A stretch of 64,000 nt of DNA from Sclerotinia nivalis (taxonomy: Eukaryota > Ascomycota > Leotiomycetes > Helotiales > Sclerotiniaceae): assembly GCA_029531795.1 (NCBI GenBank), contig JAPEIS010000001.1:5642001-5706000 (forward strand). The letters run 5' to 3'. Under the pieces are notes generated by a model that ran no database searches, had not been told where the DNA came from, and was given only the letters and a program-made list of their open reading frames with translations. Position numbers and translations under genes: made by a program. Each line of letters starts with the position of its first letter. Positions within the stretch are counted from its first letter, which is position 1. Shown here in pieces: positions 44,153 through 55,869 of this stretch.

Positions 44153-46394
44153 TCAATCTCTTGACGAATTCGATGCATCCTCTACTTGATGTGATCCCGA
44201 AGCCTCATTTACCGGGTACACAAGAGTACGCATCAGTGCTTCAACCTCCTCCCTTCCACTCAATTCTAGCGCTACATGTGGAATGACCGGTGCTACAGCC
44301 CTATTCCAGCCGTCCAACACCTGTTGCCGACTCCTTGTATCAGAAATTGTACTATCAAGGAAGCCACGGAGATCCTCGATGACAAATTCCGGAACATATG
44401 AATCTGAAGTTGAATCTTCAGTATCAGCGGGAGGAGCAGCGGTCACAAAAGCATATTGGACTTTCGTGCAATCATCTCGTGGGCCGTAAAAATCATTTTT
44501 CACAACTACCACTAAAGTCCATTCACCGGGCAAAATCTTTGAACATCTGTCCAATTTCGTGCGCCAGTAGTATCTGGGGAGGACACCAACTCGCAACGAA
44601 TCCTCATTATCTTCGGATAAAGCATGGGGTATTGTTAAATGCTTTGCGATTTGTGATGCTGGATGGTCATATGTGTCAATATTTACATACATCTGTTGAG
44701 ACATGAGATAATGAAGGTATTGAGCAAGTCCAGCAATGAACGCAGATGGCGGGATATTCGTCTCTGTAAAGGGTATGCAGGTGTGATTCCGAGACCTAAA
44801 ATAAGGTGTGGTCATGCCATCGATGAAGGAATAATCGATGCGAATGCCTCCGTCTATGTCGCGCTGAAGCGGAGTTGTATGATAGGGGCATGCCATCATA
44901 ATCAATTGGCTCACGACTGGTTTCATATAACCACAAGGTGGAGCTTCTCTTTCCTCGACTGTATCAACGTTCTGCCCATCCAATTCCACAAATGACAACG
45001 CAAGAAGCTCTGTGTCATAAAGCTGCATCGTAGTTCCCCTTAATAACTCGATTTTCCTGCTCAAAGGAATATGCGGAGTGTTCAAGAGGTAAAGGAATTC
45101 GAGTCTAGGAAACTTTCCGAGAATTTCCCTCAGAAATGCCTCGGTGATGTTGTGATTTCCGGAGAAGCTCAAACCAACCACATCCGTTGGGTTGCTTGAT
45201 CTTTCATTCAATACTTCTAATATGTGTTCGGTGGTTAGATCGAAAGGTCCAAGGTCAATTGTAGATTCGTTCTTGAGTATGGTGCTCAAAAGTCGACGTG
45301 CAGAGGCAGAATTCGGCACGATGGTAGGATCAGCATATAGCTTTGATCTGGCAGCAGGATAGAAGTCCGGGAGGAGCGATGCGCTTTCGATGATTTGAGG
45401 GAGCTCGGATGGTGACCCCTCGATTGCCGCGTTCAAGACCTTGGCAAGGGAGGATGCTCGGAGGCTGGGGAAATCAGCCGTTTGAACGTTCGATTCCTCA
45501 TTTTTCGAATGCTCCTCTTCTGTGGTGTAGATATTAGTCCAAAGTTTCAATTGATGTAAACAATAAAGTGCCATAGAAATTAATCAAGCTATATTTACCC
45601 TCAAGAATTTCCTCAATATAGAGCCACTTAGTCTGTCCACCATGCAAATGCGGGGTCCGCCATCCAGGGTCAGGCCATGCACTATGCAAAGCTCGGCAAT
45701 CAACCAACGGCACCGTATCAAAGCTTTCAATCAAATGTCCAAAATTCCTCTGCGTTCTCGGGTCATCTTTTCTGTAGTATCCCCAAAGATATTGAGGCCC
45801 GGTGAGTGGAGTCATTTTTGGAGGTGGTATGATGCGACTCCCGCCTCCCTCTGCGTCCGAATTTTCATCTTCGTCTTCATCGATGAAGCCATAGCCTTGG
45901 AAATTGACAAAGCAATATCGCACTTTTTCCAACTCTGTAATATCGAATATCGTAACTCCATCATTGTTGTCGCCTTCATTAAACGGGAGATTGAAAGGAA
46001 GATCATCCACATTATGATAATAATTACGCTTCACATCTAGCGCAGATCCGATCATCAAACATGTAAGAGCAAATGGAAATGGAATCACAGCCGTAGAAGT
46101 TTTGCTATAATCAGCATCTAGCGTCCAGTCTTCTTCGCTGAGACGAGTTGCATGGCGAAGTTCGTGCGATAGTGCGATTCTGTTGGCAGGCGATTGCAAG
46201 ATTTTGAGGATATTGAGACAGATTTTAAGAGCAGTAGCACCATAGAGCCATTCTAGGGAATATTTAGTATGAGAATAGCCAGGTTGTAATGTGGGAAGGT
46301 AGAGGAGAGAGAACTTACGGTGGTGTACCGCTGCTAATCCACGATACCGACCATTTATTTTGGCGATGATAAAGAGTTGGTGTCTCTGACCCAT
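44153..46394 (-). CDS. Uncharacterised MGQRHQ-type fungal protein, 698 residues
   Basis: Exons 46394-46319, 46252-45599 and 45519-44153 total 2097 nt, with matching phases (C/AA and G/AA). The N-terminus MGQRHQLFIIAKINGRYRGLAAVHH continues across intron 1 as QWLYGATALKICLNILKIL. I associate this N-terminal signature with a fungal family of unknown function. An acidic insert (DEDEDENSDAEGGG) lies near residue 160. The central part contains leucine-rich segments (VVGLSFSGNHNITEAFL, FPRLEFLYLLNTPHIPL) spaced like degenerate leucine-rich repeats, suggesting a protein-interaction role. The C-terminal third has no recognised fold. No signal peptide or membrane segment. A decayed relative lies 4 kb away at 49868-50567. 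Confidence 0.72.
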
Positions 46395-47498
46395 CTTGGA
46401 TGACTTCTCTCCGTGTGCTCAGGTCAATTTCATTGAATCTGATATGGCGCGTGAGTGTACTTAAGTATTTCTCAGAAGTGTATTGTGACAGGAACGGTAG
46501 ATCGGTGGGTACGCGAAAGAGGGGAGACACTTTCTTTATATGGTAAACGCGACGACCTCGCGTCAATGCGCGATTGGGCAGGTAGTCTGATATGAATCTT
46601 GCACACAAGTTAAAGTGAATCCAAATTTCGTGTTGGCCAATAATACTGAGGTGCTGAGGTGCATATGCAAAGTGCCTGCAAAACAGACGGATGCCTAAAG
46701 CCGTAGACGAAAAAGGAAAGAACGATTTGCTCTTTGCTGCGGGGTATACTTTTCTCCTTTCCTATGTCAAACACGCCGGAGTATGAAGGGTGACTCACAA
46801 TTTGGTGAGCCATCCCGAAAGCCACTTGGTTCGGAACTGCGCAGGTATCCGAGAAATCCTTAGTAGAGTTCTATGTAGCCGATATTTGGTGTACATGTAT
46901 AACACCGTAGAAGGGTTTCTTTATCATCTAAGGCGTCTCTTCATTTTTATATTATATAAGCTCTCCTTATGTTATATAGGAATTTATATAGAAATTTATA
47001 TCACATAGATCAAATTAGACGGTGGTCATGTGATTCGTGTATTATGTAAGCATTTCTATATAGTGTATACAACTCCACTGAGGATGGTCTGAATGCTATA
47101 GAGATCCACCGATCTAGGCCAATCCAGAAGTCGAATGAACCCTCAGGTATCTGCCAACTTGCACTAAGGAGAGTTAAGACAAAGAATTGTAAGTACAAGA
47201 GACAACGACATTGTAATAAGAACAACACCATGATTACCCATTTCACGTATACATCCATGTTGGAACAATGGACAATATGGAATTCACCTACTACTTCAAC
47301 CTCACAATACAATGGCAAAACATTCAAGCAACATGCTGTGAACAACTACCGTCTAATACTATTAACACAGGCAATATCTCCCACACAATTATATCTTCAC
47401 CGACACAAACACAAGCAATCTCAACTTCAATCAACTCTTCCAAACGCAGCAATTCCGTCCTCTCTAGAAGAAGAATTTCGCTAGTTAACAAGATCAAG
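46395..47498. other. Divergent spacer between MGQRHQ gene and small coiled-coil gene
   Basis: AT-rich. The plus-strand frame that becomes the coiled-coil gene is open from 47268, so an N-terminal extension of 77 residues is possible. Its Ser/Thr/Asn/Gln-rich composition and the better context of the ATG at 47499 made me prefer the later start. Confidence 0.45.
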
Positions 47499-48206
47499 AT
47501 GAGCTCATCAGATTCAGATTCAGATTCAGATACCAAGGGCCCATGCAATTGGCAGGAAATCCCGGGACTAACAACCCAATCAGAAGTATTTGGACCATGC
47601 TGTTGGAAATCTGCACCGACAGACCCTAGTCAAATGCCCCACTCCCTCATCGAATACGAATTGAAGTATTACTACGAGCCGAGCCCCCTCCCAAAGGATG
47701 TTTGCTACGACCTAGATTGTCCGGAAACTGATCCTCACCTAGACCGTTACAACAGTTTAGAATATGCCTTCAACCATCTCTGCTGGGACTTGAGGAATAA
47801 ATTAAACAATGAAATCTATCTCTTGAAGGCAAAGCACGATGCTTTGAATCGGGACTACGCAGCTTTACTCGGCCAGGTCATCGGGTCTTCCGCCGTCAAG
47901 ATCTCTTCAGAGCCCTGGGAACGCTTACACTGTGATGCCGATCGTTCCTTTGAAAACTGGGAGGAATGTGTGTGCTGTAACTGCTTCCGGAAGCTTGAAC
48001 ATTCCTTCTGGGAAAAGATCTGGGAAACGCGCAGCCTGATGGTTGATCTCGATTTCTTGCGCATCGAACACCTGGAATTGATTGAAAAGTATGCCTGGCT
48101 GAAGTACAATGTAGCTCTGTCATATAACATTCCAGAATCTGAAGGCTGGTCCCCACATGGTAATCTGGAGTTTCCTTCGTCGGTGTTTACAGATTCATAT
48201 GAATGA
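47499..48206 (+). CDS. Hypothetical acidic, Cys-rich coiled-coil protein
   Basis: Encodes 235 residues from MSSSDSDSDSDTKGPCNW. The Ser-Asp repeat at the N-terminus is a likely CK2 target. Next come FGPCCWKSAP and a region with several Cys (DVCYDLDCPETDP; ECVCCNCFRKLEH) that could bind metal. Helical segments include LRNKLNNEIYLLKAKHDALNRDYAAL and LDFLRIEHLELIEKYAWL. The first resembles the NEISLVKKEHRELLKEFENF helix at 36.5 kb, so the two genes may be distant relatives; this is inference from pattern only. The last 15 codons and the stop lie inside the first unit of an 82-bp tandem repeat. No known domain. Confidence 0.55.
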   Translation: MSSSDSDSDSDTKGPCNWQEIPGLTTQSEVFGPCCWKSAPTDPSQMPHSLIEYELKYYYEPSPLPKDVCYDLDCPETDPHLDRYNSLEYAFNHLCWDLRNKLNNEIYLLKAKHDALNRDYAALLGQVIGSSAVKISSEPWERLHCDADRSFENWEECVCCNCFRKLEHSFWEKIWETRSLMVDLDFLRIEHLELIEKYAWLKYNVALSYNIPESEGWSPHGNLEFPSSVFTDSYE

Positions 48207-48404
48207 GTAAATAGAATGATTCTTTCTTCGCAACAAACATAGTAATCTAGAATTTCCTTCATCGGTGTTTACAGATTCATATGTATGAATAAATAGAATA
48301 ATTCTTTCTTCACAACAAACATAGTAATCTGGAGTTTCGTTCATCGGTGTTTACAGATTCATATGAATGAGTAAATAGAATGATTCTTTCTTCGCAACAA
48401 CGTA
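48161..48404. repeat. 82-bp tandem repeat, three copies, overlapping a gene's 3' end
   Basis: Units begin TAATCTGGAG at 48161, TAATCTAGAA at 48243 and TAATCTGGAG at 48325, so the period is 82 bp. Each contains CGGTGTTTACAGATTCATAT and TAGAATRATTCTTTCTTC. Unit 1 holds the end of the coiled-coil coding sequence; units 2 and 3 lie in the 3' flank. Unit 3 ends near 48404. Few differences between units. Confidence 0.9.
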
Positions 48405-49867
48405 CTTGCTTCCCAAGAAAAAGAACAAAAGAGATCAACCAAAAAAAAACAAAGGAGATCACCAAAAAAAAAACACAACACATCAATAATAAAATATAAA
48501 ATTTCCTTTGTAAAAAATATGCCCAATACATTGCACTCTGTGAGATTGAAACATTAATGAAGAAAGAAATTGTGAACAGTTACTAACATATGAGAGATTA
48601 GAAAAGAGTCAGTAGCACACTCCTAGTAGTGTAGTTCACTTTTACAAGTGTGAAAATAGTATTGTGCTATTCTGAAGGTATATGGTAGAAAACTCATACC
48701 TGATGCCTTGGGCTTCATGTTAATTAAGGTGAAGCTTTTATCACTGCCGTTAGTGAAACTACTTCTGCGCTGCATTCTTCTTTCTTGTGTTAATTCTCGT
48801 GCTTTGCTTCTTGATCCTTACTCTTAAGATTTCAAGTAGATATGATATCTCCTTAGTAGATGTATGAGCTGATCCATACAGTCTTCAATGTTTGAAACCC
48901 CCATCTCCTGAATATGATTGATCATCGGAGATTTGATCCGGATCAATAGTTCAATTGAAGTTCCCACTCTCAAGATGATCCAATTCCTATGCAAGAAATT
49001 TTTTGCTGGTGGGTAGTTATTTTCCCGAAAAATGAAGAAACATTGAACTAATTGAGTTGAATGAAGAAGGAGCCAGTGCCTCGAACCCTTAATATCATTA
49101 CACCAAACCCTCTCACAACTTACACGATGCTTTGCACCAGGTTCACCAATAGCAAAGTCCTATCTAGAAAGAAAGTGAATGTTATCAACGCAGAAGCGCA
49201 GACATAAAAGAAAGCTCAATTTATGGAGGCCTATTTTTAATTAGCTTCAACAATGTTGACCCCTATTTCAGCAAATCTTATAAAGAGGGGATCTAATTCT
49301 TAATGCTATCATCATTCGTTATCATATGTGCTAATTAGCTCTATAATCTGTTGAAAGAAGTGACCTGAGGCTGTTGAGAACAAATCCATCCCAAAAAATT
49401 TATGCCGGATGAATGTTCACTTCCAATCATTGATATGAAGTCTTTGCAAACACTCGATGTTTACCACCGTTTCCTAACAGCCGTAACATCCATTCCCCTC
49501 AAGACATTGAATCTGTCTCAGAAAGTTACTGCCGGTCGATATTAAACACCCTTTCATAATATAGCATCCTCCAGAAATGTCAACATCAAAAAATGATTCG
49601 TCTTGTTTTTCTCAGATACAACCCAGATTGGCACTACGCTCCTGCTCGAAAACTTTAAAAATCGGGTTACCTTCTCCATCCTTAATCGCGAAACTAAGGT
49701 TAGCGTCCTTTGTCACTGCCTTTACTTCCACCCAGTAATTGTAACGGAGCTTGATACACACAGTCCGCCGGCATTAGATGAAAGGAATATGAGCACCTTG
49801 GGGGTGGTTTGATAATAGATCATAAACTTGTCCAATGGGTATCATCCATTTCCCCTCAGATCAAGCA
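48405..49867. other. AT-rich gene-poor DNA
   Basis: AT-rich sequence with A-runs (near 48440-48475) and only short frames broken by many stops. It may contain further decayed parts of the MGQRHQ-family relict that follows, but I could not match them. Confidence 0.45.
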
Positions 49868-50567
49868 TTACCCAGTGTATAGACAGACATTAATAACTCT
49901 GATATTATCAAGATATCCATTATAATTTTGACAAGGTATCACCCGCTGCATCATCCCAAATCCTTGTCGGTAGTGATGCCCTCCAGCGAAGAAGACACTT
50001 GCCGATAGAGGTGTCATACACGGTGCATACAGCTGATCTAAGGAGTCCCATACGAACGATCCCACATGGAAGAAGCAATAACCTATATCCTAGGGGTCTG
50101 TGATATCAAAGACAAGATAAGGTTGAGTATTATCCAGCTTATCATTAAATTCTCCCTTTAAAAAACTGTTGTTCGCGGCATCATAGCCAATAGAAGGCAT
50201 GAATTTAAATCCTGCGACGAGCAGGGTCTGAATTAAAGGGAAAAGAGTTTTGCTTTTATGAGCATTTGCAAGAAATGCTCTAAATCGAAAGCGTGTCGCT
50301 GATCGAAGTTCGTACTCTATCTGGATTCTGTTACCCGATGGTGAAAATATCTTGATTATATTTGCGCAAATATTAAAAATGGCATTGTGGATGAGGTCTA
50401 GGTAATAGTTTGTGATTTAGCACTTGATCTCCTGACCGGAAATCGGCCTTGTAAATGTAAGAAGAGATTGATACTGATCAAAACTGGAGATACTCATCAT
50501 CGTGACTCCGAATCAAGGCCAGCTGAGCGTAGCCCAAATTAGACTTAGCAATTACCACCACATTCAT
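49868..50567 (-). pseudogene. Decayed paralogue of the MGQRHQ-type gene
   Basis: On the minus strand the segment beginning at the ATG at 50567 reads MNVVVIAKSNLGYAQLALI. This parallels FIIAKINGRYRGLAAV of the intact gene at 44-46 kb. After an intron-like gap it continues NICANIIKIFSPSGNRIQIE then YELRSATR, against KICLNILKILQSPANRIALS then HELRHATR in the intact gene. VFDITDP then parallels IFDITEL, GYCFFHVGSF parallels RYCFVNFQGY, and CMTPLSASVFF parallels KMTPLTGPQYL. An in-frame TAG occurs at 50092-50090 and the frame closes near 49868. The leucine-rich second half is missing or unrecognisable. One stop plus truncation suggests decay; a functional short variant is less likely. Confidence 0.68.
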
Positions 50568-51918
50568 CTTAAACGTATATTTAAATGCTGAGAAGATTTT
50601 CGGAATTCTTTAATGTTGCTGTGGTGGTGCTGGCGAAGGTGGAGGTGGGGAACTAAGGTGCAAGCTATGAATAGATATACTCAAGCCTCGAAGTCCTGCG
50701 TGAATTGTCAGTAATCCTCCTAATATTTCTGCTTTCTGGCTTGTGCCTAGTCCAAATTGGAAGGTTGAGATTTAGCCGAGGGGGTAACTGAACTAGTTGT
50801 TTAGATATTCACTTGGACAAGAGAATATGCCTTCATTGGAAATAGCATTTATAAATATTCAATGATACAAGATAGAAAATTCTGAATAGAGGTTCAATAT
50901 GAAATGTAAAATCCACCAAGGTACCACAAGGCGAAAATAAACACCCAACTGGACACAATATCAAGAGCCTCTTATGTCTGGATATAAAATGAATAATGTA
51001 AAATTGAAATAGATTCCGTATTTATCAAGTTCTTTCATACCAGTAACGAAGAATGATATGCACTATGAATTTACTAATCACTAAATAAAGGATATATTAA
51101 AAGCAGAAAATGATTTCTTGAAAACCATCCTCAATAGATGACGCGGATATATTATAAACTTGCTTTCACCCCTTTTCCTTCCGCGTCAGGTCACTACTCG
51201 ACTTCCATTTCATCCGCACCACTGTACTATTAAATTTAGCTACTAATAAATCTATCCGCGTTATCCTATATCAGCACCCATCTTCAAATATATATATATC
51301 AGTGCGCGTGGGAACCAGCGAAAGATCCGAGCGATGAAACAGTTAACTTGAGTATATATATATGTACTCAGACTCCCTCCACTAATGGCTACAAGAACTC
51401 TAGCTTTGGTTCGGGGGAAATGATGAAGGTTTGTCTTTCACAGTTACTGCCCATCTCCCTGTGTATATATATACTATTCTTGCATCTAATCTACGCATCT
51501 TTTTATTTTTTGCAGAACTATACCGTCAGCTACGCTAGAGAAATACTGGCCTTGCCGTTTTCTCATGTTTGGATAAGACACAATTAGATGATATTTAGAA
51601 GTCTAGTGAAATAAAAGAAAAGGTCAACAGGTTATTGGCAGAGCAACTTTGCTGTGCCCGTTGCATTGGAGATCTGAATACTTTCTTCTTTCATTCATTA
51701 ATTGGATTTCAGGGTTCCGGTGTTAGACGAGGGAGAGTATGATAAAGAAGATATTGGCCGACTGGACAATTGTATGCATTCATTTGAGTGAAATATACCT
51801 GCTAGAGTGCAACAAAAGCCTCAATAAAGTGGAATAAATATGCATAATATACAGCAAAGATACCCAAACCGTATACCAACCACAACCTAGACATACACAA
51901 GATTTACATTTCAATCTC
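50568..51918. other. AT-rich intergenic DNA
   Basis: No supportable gene between the relict and the P450 stop. Short TA repeats occur near 51290-51300 and 51354-51360. Confidence 0.5.
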
Positions 51919-53549
51919 TTAAATATTCTTCCTCTTCTTAATCCCCACCATACACTCCAATGGCTTCCTCAAGAACCCCTCCCTCGTCTCCAAAACATCC
52001 TGATACAAATCAAATTCATATCTCCTAAATGTTGTTGCCACAATAAGTGCCAATTCCATCTCGGCCACATTTCTCCCTACACAACTTCTTGGTCCATAAC
52101 TGAAGGGGATAAAAGCGTTCTTTTGTCTCTCAGTTAGATTATCCCATCGATCTGGTACGAAATCATCCGCGTTGCTACCCCAGATTTCTTTCGAGTGGTG
52201 AATTGTGTAGGCTGGGACAGAGAGGACTGTGTAACCGGGGAAGAAACGTCCGCAGACTTCTGCCCCTCCGGGAGGAACGATACGAGGGAGTCCAAGAGAA
52301 GAGGTAGAGTGAATGCGGAGGGTTTCTTGAATGACGTTATTCATGTACTTCAAATCCTTGACCATATCGAAAGTGGGAACATCGACTCCTGCAGGGATTG
52401 CATCATCTAATTCCTTTTGAAGCTTTTGAAGAACTCCTGGAGTCTTACAAATCCAAAAGAGAATTGCACAGGAAGTATTGGACGTAGTGTCCGAACCAGC
52501 GATAAGTTGGGTAAGAGCTTCTGCAGTTAATTCTTGGCGACAGAGTTTAGCACCTGTCTCATCCCTTCCTTCCATAAGTCTGGCCAAAAGATCAACGCGA
52601 CCATCTTCTGTTTCACGATCGAGACGTTCGCTCACTCGAGCAACAGCAATACCAGCTAAGTTTTCTACCGCAGCGAGACCTTGACTAAAGAAAGGATCTG
52701 GGAAGTATTTGGCGTATGGCTTGAGTTGTGGTAAGCAGCCAAGTGTGCCAGAAACTTCACCACGGCGATTGAGAACTTCGACAGCTGGTGCATAAGTAAT
52801 CGGTGCATCGGGTGTCTTTCTAATTGCCGTGATATCTTTTCCCTTCTCGAGCATGCCAAATGGAGTTCCAAATGCAAGGTCACCAATGATGTCAAAAGCG
52901 AGATAATTGAACCACTGCAAAATTGATTCATTAATACTGATGAGAAAGCTCATTCTGAAGAATTGAACTTACGTGAAGGCAATCAATTTTGGCAAATTGG
53001 CCATGAGCATTGTCGGACATTGCATCCCATCGATTCACAAACATATCCAGATTTCCATGCATGTATTGTTCGAACTGGCCAATGCTCTTGGTAGAGAAGG
53101 TATGCGAAATAGTTTTGCGCTTCCTTGTGTGTTCGACACGATCTCGAGTATTGAACAGACCTCTCTGAATCGAGACGAAAGCATCGTAATAATCTCTGCG
53201 AAGAAGCAAATTAGCCATTGAAGAACTCTCGAGCCAAGTGAAGACCGTACGATTTCAAAAATCCATTACCATGACCATAAACGCCCTGAATAGCAGCATC
53301 ATCTGCGATACTGACATGATCTGGTTGAATCCTAACCATTTTTCCATATTTGGCATGAGCATCATGAACACTCAGATACCGATGCCCAAATCGAGCTTGC
53401 AACAGCAGCCATAACCTTGTGAATTTCGCAGCGAAAGGTCCTGGGATGTCCCTAATAGCTGTGTTGGATGTGAAATATGGAACGACAAAGTAGAGCACCA
53501 ATGCGATTGGAATCGCATAAGGCGTAAGAAGGAAATCCACCACGGCCAT
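51919..53549 (-). CDS. Cytochrome P450, CYP53-like (benzoate 4-monooxygenase type)
   Basis: Exons 53549-53251, 53195-52973 and 52914-51919 total 1518 nt (505 residues) in phase. The N-terminus has one membrane anchor (IPIALVLYFVVPYF) and then a proline-rich hinge, IRDIPGPFAAKF. The I-helix is LIAGSDTTSN, the ExxR motif ETLR, the PERF-like region FVPDRW, and the heme loop FSYGPRSCVGRN with the Cys ligand. GVYGHGNGFLKS, SIQRGLFNTRDRVEHTRKRK and SHTFSTKSIGQFEQYM are, by recall, typical of CYP53 benzoate para-hydroxylases. Fungi use these to feed aromatic acids into the beta-ketoadipate route and to detoxify plant phenolics. ER membrane, with cytochrome P450 reductase as partner. Family assignment is from motif recall. 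Confidence 0.88.
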
Positions 53550-54231
53550 TGTGTGTTAGAACTGGGGCTAAAGTACCGGGTTTTCTGCCGGATGCGCTGC
53601 AGGGTTCCGATGCAATATGGTGAACACAGGTGAATGATGAAAATGATAGTTTCAGGGGTATCGCAGCACCCAAATATCTCTAATTCACACCTCGATTGAA
53701 ATGTAAGGATAATTTCAAGTCAAAACATACGGCGACATCGAGCTCAATTATAGGTAGTTAAAGTCTTTAAAAGTGCCGACTATTAAAACCGTTCACCCCG
53801 CAATTTTCATTCTGGCACATCCCGCAATCCATGTGTTCGGGTCCAGACGCTAAATAAGACGGCTCGACTCATTCAACCAATAATGTCGAGCGTCATAGTA
53901 ATCTCCGGCGAACTCTCGGAATCTCCATGGTTATCTTTCTTCAAGTGGATGTTCAAAGACTGGTATTTGACGATGAGGTTATCCTCTCCAACTCCCTTTC
54001 TTCGAAGCCGAAGTGATTGGCATTGCATGGCATCCTCATGTGGAACTTCTTTTGCCGAATTTTTGGAAATTGGAGGTTACATTGGGCGGATACGTGTCGG
54101 AAATCTATCTGAAATTTCTATATGCATGTCCGCTTACTTTAAAGTTTCTTGGTAAGTTTCTACCGTAGACATCCGCCCGTATCCCGTCATTTCCGTCGTA
54201 TACGAACTTGTATGTCACATTGCATTGTCAT
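53550..54231. other. P450 upstream region and RPE1 3' flank
   Basis: AT-rich spacer. A plus-strand frame at 53883-54155 is not supported by any domain. Confidence 0.45.
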
Positions 54232-55102
54232 TTACAACTTTCCTCTTCTGCTATCAACAGCCTCTCGAAGCTTGGCAATAACTTCAGATGGGTCTTTGGC
54301 TCCGAAAACAGCACTACCTGCAACAATTACGTTTGCTCCAGCATCTGCGGCTTGATCAATTGTTCCAGGACCCAATCCGCCATCAACTTCAATATTGAGG
54401 TCTGGATATCGTTTTCTAAGTTCGGCGACCTTGGGCAATTCTGATGCCATAAACTTTTGTCCTCCAAATCCAGGGTGAACCGTCATTACCAATACCATCT
54501 ATGATTATCAGCGTCTCATTCTATCATTTTTGTGCCATGAATGCGCTCACATCTGGTCTTTCTTTCTCTTCAGTGTTTTCGAGGATATCCCATAGCACAT
54601 CAACTTTCGTATCTGGTTTAATCGCTATTCCGGCCAACATTCCATTATCATGAATATATCTTATTAATTCCTTTGGATTTGTCTTCGATTCGCTCGTGGT
54701 TTCCGGACTTTCCGCCGCAGTGCTCGAGATTGCAGCTTCGTAGTGAAAGCAGTACAGATCACATCCGGCCTTTTGAAATTCCTTTACCCATTTCTTTGGC
54801 TCAGCAATCATCATATGGCAATCGAATGTTCCCTTTCCATGTTTAGCTGTTGGTCGATCGACATGGCTTCTAATTTTCGTCACGACAGGGGCTCCGAAAG
54901 TAATGTTTGGCACAAAGTGTCCATCCATAATATCAACCTACAGGTCAATAACCACCGGTTAGCATAACTTCATCATTACGGATTGGAAATGAAGTACATG
55001 GAGCCAATCTGCTCCTTGGCCGATTGTATCAGAGCATTCTTTTCCCAATGTCGCAAAATCTGCAGATAAAATGGATGGAGCAATAATAGCTGGAGGTGAC
55101 AT
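54232..55102 (-). CDS. RPE1: Ribulose-phosphate 3-epimerase
   Basis: Pentose-phosphate pathway enzyme that interconverts ribulose 5-phosphate and xylulose 5-phosphate. Exons 55102-54998, 54937-54551 and 54498-54232 total 759 nt (252 residues), all phase 0. The (beta/alpha)8 barrel landmarks are visible: [13 protein letters not shown] (N-terminus with catalytic Asp region), [18 protein letters not shown] (metal His and Asp), [51 protein letters not shown] (metal Asp) and [13 protein letters not shown] (phosphate loop). An insert rich in Ser/Thr/Glu between helices 4 and 5 ([17 protein letters not shown]) is longer than in bacterial enzymes. Cytosolic. Divergent from the small gene at 55870. 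Confidence 0.94.
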
Positions 55103-55869
55103 TTTGGTAATAAGTCCTTGGCAGATGCGCTGACAATAATGAAGTGAGAATTTAGAAAAGAGCTCTTGCGGATGGGAATTTTAAAGTAGGTACGTCAGAC
55201 AAGTTCTTTCTTTGGTGGGGGTGTTTTCAGGTTTCGTTGTAGGTACTCGTCTCCCCTCACCGAGACCTTCACTCAAATCTTAAAACCTGAGGCATTAAAG
55301 TTATTGATTGGTCTATTTCGTCTCATGCCATCATCATTGATCGATAAAGCAAAAAAATCTACGCTAAGATAAGAAATGCGGGGAAATGCAATCAAGCAAA
55401 TTTGTCTCACGAATTAGCTTTCGGGATTCCGATTACCGGTCAAAACCCTTATAAAATACACCAACATCACTCAAATCTTGATTCAATAACATCGAGATCC
55501 CTCACTAATAATTTTGTGTGTCTCATATTTCTAATATTTTGGGGAATACAAATTTTCAATATAACCTCACGTTTGTGTTGACAACTGTGTGATTGATCAT
55601 ATATACTTTATTGATCCACCAAACGAAGCAAATTTGCCTTTAGGCTGTGGACAAATCGTGGATACTCAGATACTCAGTCATACGATGTGATCTCGGATGA
55701 GGACATAAATTGCTCAATTTCCTCTTCACTCAGGTCATTTTTGAAAGTCTTGAAGCATACGGAATCCGTTGTCGGCTTCTCTATATTAGGAAGTCCTACT
55801 TGCAAACCTCCTCCAACAACTTATTTAAAGCCATTCGCCAGTTTTTGATATTTGTTCCATACATCCACC
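55103..55869. promoter_or_regulatory. Divergent region RPE1 / unknown small gene
   Basis: Shared 767-bp spacer, AT-rich. No coding content accepted; no specific motif recognised. Confidence 0.45.

Noticed and set aside
49603..49812. 69-codon plus-strand frame in the gene-poor region
   Set aside because: Opposite strand to the family relict and without domain content.
33348..53549. AA9, GH43, GH45 and the P450 as one gene cluster
   Set aside because: They are separated by many unrelated housekeeping genes and lie far apart; functional theme only.
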